DNA of 38,764 bases from Bacteroidota bacterium. GTDB lineage: Bacteria; Bacteroidota; Bacteroidia; Cytophagales; Cyclobacteriaceae. The stretch lies in assembly GCA_023393375.1 (NCBI GenBank), contig JAEWLI010000031.1, forward strand, positions 1-38,764. Reading direction: 5' to 3'. The notes beneath the pieces were generated by a model, which saw only the letters and a list, made by a program, of their open reading frames with translations, ran no database searches and was not told where the DNA came from. Position numbers and translations under genes: made by a program. Shown here piece by piece: positions 1 through 8,292 of the stretch (its first letter is position 1; each line of letters starts with the position of its first letter).

Positions 1-62
1 GTCCAATAACATTCAATAAAAGGTGATAAAGAAGGGTGAGGTTTAAATTCATTGTACTGCAT
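1..62 (-). CDS. AraC-family regulator, N-terminal fragment (cut by window edge)
   Basis: The reverse strand opens with ATG at 62-60 and reads 20 codons without a stop to the edge. The peptide starts MQYNEFKPHPSLSPFIECYW. A short lead, then PHPxLxPFIxCYW, is typical of the N-terminal sensing domain (DUF6597-like) of Bacteroidota AraC-type transcription factors. Those carry a C-terminal double helix-turn-helix, which would lie outside this window. The gene is divergent from the histidine kinase at 295, with 232 bp of AT-rich DNA between the two starts. With only 20 residues the family call is an inference; frame and start are directly visible. Confidence 0.55.
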   Translation of the reverse strand, partial: MQYNEFKPHPSLSPFIECYW

Positions 63-294
63 AATATTCGGAAATTTATGAAAATAGAATACGAAACCTT
101 TTAACCAATGGTTGCTTATTAGAGAATCCGATACCCAATTATTATTCGATGTATCAAAATTTCCATAGTTATTTTATAATTATTAATGTTTAAATTTATT
201 ATAAAAACGATGATGTTTTAACACCTAATGTTTACCTTTACTATTACAATTATTTACATCTTGATAAGGAAAAGCATTATAGAAGCTTTTATTT

Positions 295-2607
295 ATGGAT
301 ATCAGCCAATATAGCAAATCCAAATACAATTTAAATGTGGATACATTGCATATGTATTTCAATTCTACGCTGAATGCCCTTAAAGAGCCGATTGCCATTT
401 TGGACTCCGACTATAAATTCCTGGCACTTAATTCTAAATATATCCAATTTTTTAGTGATGCTTATGGTGTGACGGCAGATATTGGGAATAACCTGATTCT
501 GTTATTGAATCATTCACCAGAAGATCAAATTCAAACCATCACCTTGTGGAGCCGTGCATTGAATGGTGAAACATGTGAGAGTTCGATAAAACTAACAACT
601 CCTGAAGGGATAAAAACTTGTAGTATAAGCGTAAGTCCGCTAATTGATGATTCATCCAGAATAATTGGAGCTATACAAACCATAACACATATTTCGGATG
701 TTGTTGAAATTCTCAATGATAATAAAAGGCTCAAAAGAAAAACAATCGAACAAGAATCAAAATTCAGATCAGCACTGAATTCCATGCTTGATGGAGTAAT
801 AATCTATGATCCCAATGGTAAAATCATTTTTTATAATGAACAGGCAAATAACATTTTGTTAAAATATTTTGATAAAAAAGATAGAAAAACACTTGTGAAA
901 CATATGCAGGTGGAGGATGAAAAAGGAGGGAAAATTACTGTAAGTAATGCAGCTGCTACACGAGCTCTTAAAGGCGAATCGGAAAGGAATAAAAAATATA
1001 AAATGATTCTAAAGAATCATCCTCCTATTTGGCTCGAATCCAGCACTGCCCCAATTTATATAGGCGACCATCAGTTAGCAGGTGTGATTACGAATTTTCG
1101 CGACATCACAGAAAAGTTGCGAATAAAAGATAGGCTTGGAATTAGTGAAACCCGTTTTCAGACTATGGCTGACAATATCTCTCAATTAGCCTGGATGGCA
1201 GACAAAACGGGATCAATTTTCTGGTACAATAAACGTTGGTTTGAATATACTGGAACAAATCTAGAAGATGTGAAGGGATGGGGGTGGATTAAAGTGATCC
1301 ATCCAGAACATGCTGACCGGGTAGCCAAACACATCAAAGCTTCATGGGAAACAGGCTTAAAATGGGAAGATATTTCACCTATCAGAAGTAAATCAGGAGA
1401 ATATAGATGGTTCCTGCTGAGAGCGATGCCTGTATACGATGAAAATCATGAAATTGTAAATTGGTTTGGCACTCATACAGATATTACTGATAACAAAATT
1501 CTTGAAGGGAAATTACAAAACGAAAGAGATCTATTACGAAAGATAGTTGATAATATTCCTGTAATGATTGCCATATACGATCCGGAGTTGAAGGAAATGT
1601 ATCTGAATCAGGCTATTGAGAAAATTACCGGATGGACAAATGAGGATATCAAAAATCATGATATTATGGATTTAGCTTATCCTGATCCAAAATATAGGGA
1701 AGAAATTAAATCTTATATGAAATCCCTGGCATCCGGGTTTAAGGATGTGAAGATGACTTGTAAAGACGGAACTGAAATAGATACTGCCTGGGCGAATATC
1801 AAGGTAGAAGATGGGCGGCAAACAGGTATTGGGATTGACATGAGCGCGATAAAAAAGTTTGAGAAAGAACAAATGCAAACTAATCTCGAATTGCATCAAA
1901 AAAATCTCTATCTGAAAAAATATGGAGAGTTGATGGAAAACCTGCTTTTTATGGCTGCTCATGATTTACGATCCCCCATCAGTAATCTGCAGATGATGAT
2001 CAATCTAATGTCGATGGAAACGGAACCAGAAAGTAAACTGGAATATTTACCCAATTTTTCTAATATGGTTAAACGATTAGAAAATGTAATTGCCGGACTT
2101 ATCGAAATTATCGAATCACAGCAAATACACGAAGGTCTGTCAATTCACCCAATTCATCTGGAAACTTTGTTGGAAAATATAAAAACAGAGTTTCAAGATG
2201 AATTAAACCGATACAGGGGTGAATTAACTTACAATATTAAAGAAATTCAAGCGGTAAATTATGTGGAACCATTTCTACAGAGTATTCTGAAAAACTTAAT
2301 TTGTAATGCAATCAAATATAGAAAACCTCAAGAAAAGCTAAAGATTGCCATAACGATCCGTAAAGAAAATGGATTTATATTGATGTCCATCCAAGACAAT
2401 GGTATTGGTTTTGATATTATTAAAAATGCTAAAGACATTTTCAGGCCTTTTAAGAGATTTACTAATGCAGCTTCCGGAACTGGAATTGGTCTATATATTA
2501 TTAAATCATTTATTGAGAAAAACGGTGGACATGTAAATGTAAAAAGTCAGCCTGGGATAGGCACAACATTCGATTGTTATCTAAAAGAATATACTCCATC
2601 ACTATAA
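295..2607 (+). CDS. Multi-PAS sensor histidine kinase
   Basis: A 770-aa sensor kinase with four successive PAS-type modules at roughly residues 25-135, 155-275, 287-400 (the clearest, with its PAC tail) and 411-520. A HisKA dimerisation segment carries AHDLRSPI, with the phospho-acceptor at His556. The HATPase_c domain (about 650-765) shows an N box (NAIKY), the G1 box DNGIG (701-705) and the G2 box GTGIGLYI (from 728). There is no transmembrane segment and no receiver domain, so it is probably a cytoplasmic kinase that signals to a separate response regulator. None is encoded in this window. The signal is unknown; PAS domains may bind small ligands, haem or flavin. No Shine-Dalgarno is visible. 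An AraC-type regulator lies divergently upstream. Confidence 0.93.
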   Translation: MDISQYSKSKYNLNVDTLHMYFNSTLNALKEPIAILDSDYKFLALNSKYIQFFSDAYGVTADIGNNLILLLNHSPEDQIQTITLWSRALNGETCESSIKLTTPEGIKTCSISVSPLIDDSSRIIGAIQTITHISDVVEILNDNKRLKRKTIEQESKFRSALNSMLDGVIIYDPNGKIIFYNEQANNILLKYFDKKDRKTLVKHMQVEDEKGGKITVSNAAATRALKGESERNKKYKMILKNHPPIWLESSTAPIYIGDHQLAGVITNFRDITEKLRIKDRLGISETRFQTMADNISQLAWMADKTGSIFWYNKRWFEYTGTNLEDVKGWGWIKVIHPEHADRVAKHIKASWETGLKWEDISPIRSKSGEYRWFLLRAMPVYDENHEIVNWFGTHTDITDNKILEGKLQNERDLLRKIVDNIPVMIAIYDPELKEMYLNQAIEKITGWTNEDIKNHDIMDLAYPDPKYREEIKSYMKSLASGFKDVKMTCKDGTEIDTAWANIKVEDGRQTGIGIDMSAIKKFEKEQMQTNLELHQKNLYLKKYGELMENLLFMAAHDLRSPISNLQMMINLMSMETEPESKLEYLPNFSNMVKRLENVIAGLIEIIESQQIHEGLSIHPIHLETLLENIKTEFQDELNRYRGELTYNIKEIQAVNYVEPFLQSILKNLICNAIKYRKPQEKLKIAITIRKENGFILMSIQDNGIGFDIIKNAKDIFRPFKRFTNAASGTGIGLYIIKSFIEKNGGHVNVKSQPGIGTTFDCYLKEYTPSL

Positions 2608-2950
2608 ATTGACAACTATTTTGCTGATTATAACATATGATATATAAAGATAATTTACAGCACAGATAGCATATCCAAATGACCATATTTTTTCTAATCA
2701 ATACATCAAATAACAAATAACATCGTAGTATAAAATATTTTCCATTACCATTTATTACTTTATTTTAACTTTCTATTAAAAATAGATTTCTCTAATACTC
2801 CTATTGTGTATATCATATACTTTTTATTTTCATAAATTATTTACCAACCAAAGATTATATTATTAAAACTAAAAAACAATTCCGATTCTCAACAAGTTTA
2901 TCGCTAAAAACAATTTTTTCACCTGAATATTAACTTTAATTTTTTTTGAT
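2608..2950. other. AT-rich intergenic stretch, nothing recognised
   Basis: 343 bp between the kinase stop and the next small gene, very AT-rich on both strands. I see no RNA gene, convincing hairpin terminator or repeat. A short reverse-strand reading frame here overlaps the kinase 3' end and has no protein-like features. The stretch probably holds the promoter of the 83-aa gene; TAACTTTA just before its start is a poor match to TAnnTTTG. Confidence 0.5.
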
Positions 2951-3202
2951 ATGGATGTAGATGTGAGAACCCGGTATGTGTTGTATACTTATCAACCATC
3001 ATTGCCCTACTATTTTGAACAAACAGATATTATTGAAATGACTCTTAATGGAAAAGGACAGATTGATTTGAATTTTGCTATTGAAGAAGCTTGTAAGAAA
3101 AACTACTGCTCATCCGATGAGATCAAAATTATTGGTGTTTTTGAATCCAAAAATGAACTTGAGGAATACCTGACACAACATGATCTTCGATATTTATCAT
3201 AA
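2951..3202 (+). CDS. Small hypothetical protein, 83 aa
   Basis: Not recognised. It starts at ATG 2951 after a T-rich tract and encodes a soluble, mixed alpha/beta-looking protein without signal peptide or membrane segment. The C-terminal half has alternating hydrophobic residues followed by an acidic helix (KNELEEYLTQHD). Its last six bases overlap tail-to-tail the end of the minus-strand MFS gene. The isolated position after a long AT-rich gap and the convergent overlap mean it is probably transcribed on its own. Protein-like composition favours a real gene, but no family is visible. Confidence 0.6.
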   Translation: MDVDVRTRYVLYTYQPSLPYYFEQTDIIEMTLNGKGQIDLNFAIEEACKKNYCSSDEIKIIGVFESKNELEEYLTQHDLRYLS

Positions 3203-4516
3203 GATTGATTGTGGTACAGAAGCAGAGGTACGGGGAATTTTTACAGATAGCAGGATGAGCAATCCTACTATAAAAAAAGATGCCATGGCCAGGGAGCTAC
3301 TCCTCATACTACCTGTAAAATGGTCAATAATGGCATAAGCGAACGTTCCCATAACCAAACTTAGTTTCTCGGTCACATCATAAAAACTAAAAAATGAAGT
3401 ATGATCTTTAGTGGATGAGGGTATAAATTTTGAATATGTAGCCCGACTCAATGATTGTATGCCACCTAAAACTAAACCTACTAAAAAAGCGAGAATGAAG
3501 AATTCGGTAGTTGTGCTGATAAAATAAGCAGATATACATACTACTATCCAAAGTAAAATCATAATAATCAAAGAAAACCTGTTTCCTTTTAAACCGGAAA
3601 CATATGCAAAAAATGTAGCTCCGCCAATTGCTACAATTTGAATAATCAATATGGTAAGAATGAGCAGGTCAGTTGGTAATCCCAAAACGGTAGCACCAAA
3701 TAATGAAGCTACATAAATTGTTGTCTGAACCCCAGTGTTATAGAAAAAATAGGATATAACAAATTTCTTCAGATCACCTAACGATTTGATCTCCTGCCAT
3801 ATTTTAATAATTTCCTTATATCCATTTTGTAGTATATTGCCACCATCCTTTGAATAATGGCCTTCATTTTCCCGCAACCGGTTAAAACTGATTTGTGCAA
3901 ATCCTACCCACCATAACCCAACTAGCACAAATGAAATTCTAGGGGGCAGTGAAGCATCAGTAATACCAAATACAGGTTCACTATAATTGATGAAGATAAG
4001 AATTATTACCATGAGGATAACGCTTCCAACATACCCCATAGAAAATCCCTTAGCACTCACTTTGTCAAATAGATCAGGGGAAACAATAACAGGCAGATAA
4101 GAATTGTAAAAAACGAGGCTACCAGCAAATCCAATACTTGCCAAAGATGAAAATAGAATGCCATAAGCAACATCTGAAGTAGCTGTGAAAAAATAAAGCA
4201 TAATGCATGATGTGCTTCCAATGTATGTAAACATTTTCATGAAGAATTTCCGCTTACCCCCATAATCAGCTATTCCTGATAATAATGGGGCCAATCCTGC
4301 AACCAACAAAAAAGAAAATGAAAGAGAAAATTCATATAATACAGTATTTCTGATGCTGTACCCTAAAAAGTCAACCATATCAGAACCTGAACCAGAAGTA
4401 ACAGAATTGTAATAGATCGGAAATACGGTAGTGGTGATTACCAATGAATATACAGAATTGGCCCAATCATAAAAAGCCCAACCCTGAATTATTTTTTTAT
4501 TGTTTTTTTGAAGCAT
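3197..4516 (-). CDS. MFS transporter, UMF1 (Atg22-like) family
   Basis: A 439-aa polytopic inner-membrane protein of about 12 transmembrane segments. The N-terminus GWAFYDWANSVYSLVITTTV is the signature opening of the UMF1/Atg22-like branch of the major facilitator superfamily. Yeast Atg22 exports amino acids from the vacuole; bacterial members are of unknown substrate. The loop after TM2 (SGIADYGGKRKFFM) matches the conserved MFS inter-TM2-3 loop. The start ATG lies 10 bp beyond an intrinsic terminator that ends the upstream ExbD operon, so the gene should have its own promoter. Its 3' end overlaps the 83-aa gene by 6 bp, convergently. Confidence 0.87.
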   Translation of the reverse strand: MLQKNNKKIIQGWAFYDWANSVYSLVITTTVFPIYYNSVTSGSGSDMVDFLGYSIRNTVLYEFSLSFSFLLVAGLAPLLSGIADYGGKRKFFMKMFTYIGSTSCIMLYFFTATSDVAYGILFSSLASIGFAGSLVFYNSYLPVIVSPDLFDKVSAKGFSMGYVGSVILMVIILIFINYSEPVFGITDASLPPRISFVLVGLWWVGFAQISFNRLRENEGHYSKDGGNILQNGYKEIIKIWQEIKSLGDLKKFVISYFFYNTGVQTTIYVASLFGATVLGLPTDLLILTILIIQIVAIGGATFFAYVSGLKGNRFSLIIMILLWIVVCISAYFISTTTEFFILAFLVGLVLGGIQSLSRATYSKFIPSSTKDHTSFFSFYDVTEKLSLVMGTFAYAIIDHFTGSMRSSSLAMASFFIVGLLILLSVKIPRTSASVPQSIL

Positions 4517-4526
4517 AGAAAAAATA

Positions 4527-4558
4527 AAAGGATCTTCCCCTATTGAGAAAGATCCTTT
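4527..4558 (-). terminator. Intrinsic terminator of the TolQ-ExbD operon
   Basis: Perfect 10-bp inverted repeat AAAGGATCTT (4527-4536) / AAGATCCTTT (4549-4558) with a 12-nt loop. Read on the minus strand, the stem is followed at once by a T-rich tail (4526 downward: TATTTTTTC). It lies 34 bp beyond the stop of the second exbD gene and 10 bp before the MFS start, and so separates the two units. Confidence 0.85.
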
Positions 4559-4592
4559 ATATTATTATAAAAATCAATGAAAAGGTTATTTT

Positions 4593-5054
4593 TTAATACT
4601 CTTCAGTGCGCAATATATTAGCGTACATGATTTTACGGGCATTAGCGTTTCTCAACTGCATCTGAACATCAGATAAAATACCCATTTTTGCCTCCTTATC
4701 TACCTTGAGCGACATGGTCAGCTGATCCCGTTTATTTTCATCCAATCTGGCACGGGCTTTTTCAACAAACAAAATGATGTCATTGGGTTGTTGAAAAACA
4801 TCGTCTAACTGAATACGGGGTTCAGAACCAAACCGTTGATCCCTTGGTTCACCTATATAAATATAACTTACCAAACTCGCTTGCTCCAATTTTTGGAGCT
4901 GAGTTGCTCTCGGCAAGTTCTGCTTTACTTTCACGTCTGTTTCCCTCAATACAGTAGTAACCATAAAAAAGAACAGCAACATAAAAATGATATCAGGTAA
5001 CGAAGAAGTTGGAATATTCTGACTGGTATCGGTTTTTTTCTTAAACTTTGCCAT
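4593..5054 (-). CDS. exbD: ExbD/TolR-family proton-channel subunit (second copy)
   Basis: A 153-aa ExbD/TolR-type protein: a short basic cytoplasmic N-terminus (MAKFKKK), a single TM helix (about 22-42) opened by SLPDIIFMLLFFFMVTT with the family's proton-carrying Asp at 21, then a periplasmic domain. ExbD/TolR helices sit inside an ExbB/TolQ pentamer and couple the proton gradient to TonB or other periplasmic work. It is the last gene of a four-gene operon, one base beyond the stop of the first exbD, and is followed by an intrinsic terminator. Two unlike exbD genes behind one tolQ are common in Bacteroidota. Confidence 0.92.
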   Translation of the reverse strand: MAKFKKKTDTSQNIPTSSLPDIIFMLLFFFMVTTVLRETDVKVKQNLPRATQLQKLEQASLVSYIYIGEPRDQRFGSEPRIQLDDVFQQPNDIILFVEKARARLDENKRDQLTMSLKVDKEAKMGILSDVQMQLRNANARKIMYANILRTEEY

Positions 5055-5055
5055 A

Positions 5056-5619
5056 CTATTCTCCTCCTATTTTAGATGGTTCTGCAAATGAAATATTTTT
5101 TGGAAAACCTTCTCTAGCACGATCATAAAGTGCCTTTTGATCTGGTTTTTTAGGGTCAAGCTTTCTGAATTCATCAGCTGAAAGCCCTACCCGTTCACCA
5201 TACATTTCATTATATGCAGCAGTCACAATGTCAAGAACTTCAATATATCTTTCATATGAAGTTCCTCTATCGGTCTTAAACGATATAACAGCTTTTTCCG
5301 GACTGTCAGATAATTTCGGATTTCTGCCATTGTTTAAAACAAACTCCTTTACCATCGGTTTCATCCGTGACAAATTTATCATAGGCTCCCCATCAACAAG
5401 AAGATTATCTGCCGAATTAAGGTAGATCTTAAAGAGATTTCTCTCAGGTATCTTCACATCAAGTGGCTTGTCTATTTCAGGTTTTGGTGGCAATTGCAGC
5501 ATCAAACCTCTGTCACTAGCAATAGTAGTTGTCACCAGAAAGAAGATCAATAGCAAAAAAGCTATATCAGCCATTGAGCTAGAATCTACTTCTACTGATT
5601 TATTCTTTTTCCTTGCCAT
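5056..5619 (-). CDS. exbD: ExbD/TolR-family proton-channel subunit (first copy)
   Basis: A 187-aa ExbD-type protein. I choose ATG 5619 (MARKKNKSVEVD) over an in-frame ATG at 5655: the longer form would overlap the upstream gene by 35 bp, while the shorter starts one base after its stop (5621) and gives the standard basic N-terminus. The TM segment is SMADIAFLLLIFFLVTTT with the conserved Asp at 18. The periplasmic part is longer than in the second copy and has a charged C-terminal extension (LDPKKPDQKALYDRAREGF) that may make this copy functionally distinct. It would form the channel with the TolQ protein encoded two genes upstream. Confidence 0.92.
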   Translation of the reverse strand: MARKKNKSVEVDSSSMADIAFLLLIFFLVTTTIASDRGLMLQLPPKPEIDKPLDVKIPERNLFKIYLNSADNLLVDGEPMINLSRMKPMVKEFVLNNGRNPKLSDSPEKAVISFKTDRGTSYERYIEVLDIVTAAYNEMYGERVGLSADEFRKLDPKKPDQKALYDRAREGFPKNISFAEPSKIGGE

Positions 5620-5620
5620 G

Positions 5621-5959
5621 TTATTTAAATACTTTTTTAATTTCTGTAATTGCAATTGCTAAAAGTGCAAATACAATCAATATATACATTGTGATCAGTA
5701 CACCTCCAACAAATTTGGAAGTCCCTGAGGTGGTGACACCTTGCTCCACATAGGTTGGTAAAACTTCACCACCAGAAATCGCATAGGCTATAAAGAAAAG
5801 CACTACTAAAAGTACTACACCGCCCAACGTTTTCAATAAAGACTTAGGATTGCTCAAGGAATTTAATAATGGTAGCACAATTGCAGCTAATAAAGCCACT
5901 GCTATCAATATATAAGCCAAGATTAATCCCCAACTACTTATAATATCACTAAAGTTCAT
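5621..5959 (-). CDS. Three-TM membrane protein between TolQ and ExbD
   Basis: Function not recognised. The 112 residues hold three hydrophobic segments: about 10-33, 44-63 and 84-106. The middle loop carries GGEVLPTYVEQGVTTSGTSKF, and the protein ends in a basic tail (EIKKVFK). It sits inside the proton-channel operon, 38 bp after tolQ and one base before the first exbD, so it is almost certainly co-expressed and may be an accessory of the channel. No catalytic motif is visible. The frame is well supported by operon packing; the role is inference only. Confidence 0.8.
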   Translation of the reverse strand: MNFSDIISSWGLILAYILIAVALLAAIVLPLLNSLSNPKSLLKTLGGVVLLVVLFFIAYAISGGEVLPTYVEQGVTTSGTSKFVGGVLITMYILIVFALLAIAITEIKKVFK

Positions 5960-5997
5960 ATTTTCTATATCTAAAACGTACTACTTTGTTTAATATT

Positions 5998-6816
5998 TTA
6001 TCTAACCCTGGTCAGGTTATGTTTTACTAAAATATCAACCAGCGAAATAGATGCATCTTCCATTTGAATCACCAGTGAATCGATCTTAGATACCAGATAG
6101 TTGTAAAACAACTGAAGAATAACGGCAACAATCAAACCAGCTAAAGTAGTTAAAAGTGCTATACCAATACCACCAGCAACGATTGCAGGAGAGATATTAT
6201 CCTGTACTTTGATTGCATCAAACGCTGAGATCATACCTACTACTGTACCCATGAAACCTAACATTGGGGCAAGAGATATAAAAAGGGAAATCCATACCAG
6301 ACCTCTTTCGAGACGTGCCATTTCTACTGACCCATAAGAAATAATGGATTTTTCAACCATTTCGATGCCTTCAGACATCCTCATCAAGCCTTGGGTAAAT
6401 ATTGAAGCTACCGGCCCTCTTGTGCTTCTGGTTACTTCTTTTGCACCTTCTACACCATCTTTAGCTAAAGCATCTTCTACTCTTGCCAATAATTTATTGG
6501 TGTTGGTAGTCGCCATGTTTAACGTGATAATTCTTTCGATGGCTACAGATAGACCAATGATCAAACAGATCAACGGTAAAGACATCCACAGTACATCACC
6601 ATCAATGAATTTTTGTTTGATAACCTGATGAAAGGTCCTACTGTCATCACCACCAAGATTTTCATCATCTACTGCTGGTGGTGGAGTTTGAGTAGGTGCT
6701 GCTTGTTGTTCCTGCTGAGGTTGTTCGACTGTATCAACATCCTGAGCAAATGATTTTTGGGTAATACCAAATGATAGTGCCACTGAGAGCGTCATTAAAG
6801 CAAATAACTTTTTCAT
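5998..6816 (-). CDS. MotA/TolQ/ExbB-family proton channel
   Basis: 272 aa from ATG 6816. The frame stays open further upstream, but that part is the translation of a tRNA-Ser gene and is not coding. The N-terminus is a signal-peptide-like stretch ending near SFAQ, followed by a Gln/Pro-rich acidic linker (30-58). That extension is absent from E. coli TolQ/ExbB but known in Bacteroidota members. TM helices lie near 76-96, 173-195 and 213-240. The family core is visible in LAPMLGFMGTVVGMISAF (182-199) and GGIGIALLTTLAGLIVA. It forms the pentameric stator around ExbD. First gene of the operon tolQ - 3-TM gene - exbD - exbD. Confidence 0.93.
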   Translation of the reverse strand: MKKLFALMTLSVALSFGITQKSFAQDVDTVEQPQQEQQAAPTQTPPPAVDDENLGGDDSRTFHQVIKQKFIDGDVLWMSLPLICLIIGLSVAIERIITLNMATTNTNKLLARVEDALAKDGVEGAKEVTRSTRGPVASIFTQGLMRMSEGIEMVEKSIISYGSVEMARLERGLVWISLFISLAPMLGFMGTVVGMISAFDAIKVQDNISPAIVAGGIGIALLTTLAGLIVAVILQLFYNYLVSKIDSLVIQMEDASISLVDILVKHNLTRVR

Positions 6817-6831
6817 AATTCGTTTATATTT

Positions 6832-6858
6832 CAAGATAAAGGTTAAATGTTCTACAAA
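6832..6858 (-). promoter_or_regulatory. Possible sigma-A promoter of the TolQ operon
   Basis: On the minus strand TTTG (6858-6855) is followed 16 nt later by TATCTTG (6838-6832). This is close to the Bacteroidota TTTG / TAnnTTTG pattern but one T short in the -7 element. It lies about 16 bp before the TolQ start, which would give a very short leader. Weak, by-eye match. Confidence 0.27.
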
Positions 6859-6905
6859 AATTAAAAAATTTCCATATAATAAAAATTTATTATGTGAAAA
6901 TTCTG

Positions 6906-6996
6906 CGGAGAGGCCGGGATTCGAACCCGGGATACCCTTTTGTGAGAGTATACTCGCTTTCCAGGCGAGCGCCTTCAGCCACTCGGCCACCTCTCC
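6906..6996 (-). tRNA. tRNA-Ser, anticodon GGA
   Basis: Reads 5'-GGAGAGGTGGCCGAGTGGCT on the minus strand. Acceptor arms are GGAGAGG / CCTCTCC with discriminator G. The anticodon stem CTCGC/GCGAG encloses loop CTGGAAA, so the anticodon is GGA (at 6962-6960), reading UCC and UCU. A long variable arm (TATACTCTCACAAAAGGGTA) marks a class II serine tRNA, and the T arm CCGGGTTCGAATCCCGG is intact. The length is 91 nt and the 3' CCA is not encoded. It lies between ansA and tolQ on the same strand. Confidence 0.97.
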
Positions 6997-7092
6997 AAAT
7001 TTCAATTCTCTCCTTAAAGGTCACAAATAAATCAATAAATGCGCCCTTTTGCAAATTTTAAATGGTATTTTATTTTGAAAAACAATTGTAAT

Positions 7093-8184
7093 CTACTTGT
7101 AAAGTTCACCTTCCATCTCCCCCCTCAGGTTCATGACAAGCTTTTCCTTCACGCGTTCAATCGATGTTTCATTTCCCAACAAAAACATCATTTTCGCTAC
7201 AGCAGCCTCAAAGGTAATATCTTTCCCGCTAATTACACCATACTCTGCTAATTTACGACTTGTTTTGTATCTTCCATGAATCACCTTACCCTTGTTGCAT
7301 TGTGAAACATTGTATACAATAATACCACTATCTACTGCTTCTTTTACTAAATCCAAAAAATAATTGTCTGTAGGTGCATTACCGGAACCAAAAGTTTCAA
7401 GTATTAACCCTTTTAGCCCGGAAATGTTAAAAACACTTTTAATTACAGTTTTTCCAATTCCCGGGAAAAGTTTCAGTGTAGCTATATTCTCATCCAATTG
7501 ATCGTGAAAAACAAGCGGCCTGTCATCCCGATATTTTTTTATTTGTTCGAAATTATAGTCAATATTGATACCAGCTTTTGCAAGTAAAGGATAATTTTCT
7601 GATTCAAATGCAGCAAACTGACTGCTTCTAACTTTTTTTGCCCTGTTTCCACGGATGAGCAAGTAATCAAAATAAATACTCACCTCAGGAACTATTGGAT
7701 GTTCATCAATTTTGGTAGTTGCGATTTCCAAAGCAGTAACCAAATTTGCCCTGGCATCCGTACGAATTGCTCCAATGGGCAACTGGGCACCTGTAAATAT
7801 GACTGGTTTATTTAAATTTTCCAATAAAAAACTTAAAACGGATGCACTGTATGCCATAGTATCTGTACCATGTAAAACTATGAATCCATCATATTGCTGA
7901 TAATTTTCATAGATGATATATCCTATGTCTAACCAGTTTTGAATGGTAATGTCGGAAGAATCCAATGGATTAGGAAAAGAAATGACAGTCAGCTTTAGAT
8001 CCAGATACTTTAAGGAAGGAAATCTGCGGATGATTTGATTAAAATTAAATGAAACCAGAACTCCTTTTTCGTCTTTGACCATTCCAAATGTACCACCGGT
8101 ATAAATAATAAGGATATGCGACTTGGGTGGTCGTGGTGCAGCTGTATTTATATTTACAATCCTGTATTTAAAATTTTCTTTCAA
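7093..8184 (-). CDS. ansA: Type I (cytoplasmic) L-asparaginase
   Basis: A 363-aa asparaginase, hydrolysing L-asparagine to aspartate and ammonia. Both active-site signatures are present: YTGGTFGM with nucleophile Thr29, and LHGTDTMAYSA (from 104) with the second catalytic Thr107-Asp108 pair. The following block VIFTGAQLPIGAIRTDARAN is typical of the AnsA type. There is no signal peptide, which fits the cytoplasmic enzyme; the roughly 20-residue lead before the first strand is slightly long. Minus strand, 108 bp after the TatD gene and 96 bp before the tRNA-Ser, so it may have its own promoter or be the end of the long upstream operon. Confidence 0.93.
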   Translation of the reverse strand: MKENFKYRIVNINTAAPRPPKSHILIIYTGGTFGMVKDEKGVLVSFNFNQIIRRFPSLKYLDLKLTVISFPNPLDSSDITIQNWLDIGYIIYENYQQYDGFIVLHGTDTMAYSASVLSFLLENLNKPVIFTGAQLPIGAIRTDARANLVTALEIATTKIDEHPIVPEVSIYFDYLLIRGNRAKKVRSSQFAAFESENYPLLAKAGINIDYNFEQIKKYRDDRPLVFHDQLDENIATLKLFPGIGKTVIKSVFNISGLKGLILETFGSGNAPTDNYFLDLVKEAVDSGIIVYNVSQCNKGKVIHGRYKTSRKLAEYGVISGKDITFEAAVAKMMFLLGNETSIERVKEKLVMNLRGEMEGELYK

Positions 8185-8292
8185 AGTATAGCTATGAAAA
8201 ATTAATAATTAAGCTATTGGTAATATGATTGGTCTATAAAAAATTCAAACAGTTACAAATGTCGGATTTAATTCATGTATTGAACAACTTTT

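Noticed and set aside
6817..7005. N-terminal extension of the TolQ protein.
   Set aside because: It is the translation of the tRNA-Ser gene and its leader; the signal-peptide start at 6816 is clearly better.
8185..8292. TTTG words upstream of asparaginase as a promoter.
   Set aside because: No TAnnTTTG partner at usable spacing was found on the minus strand.
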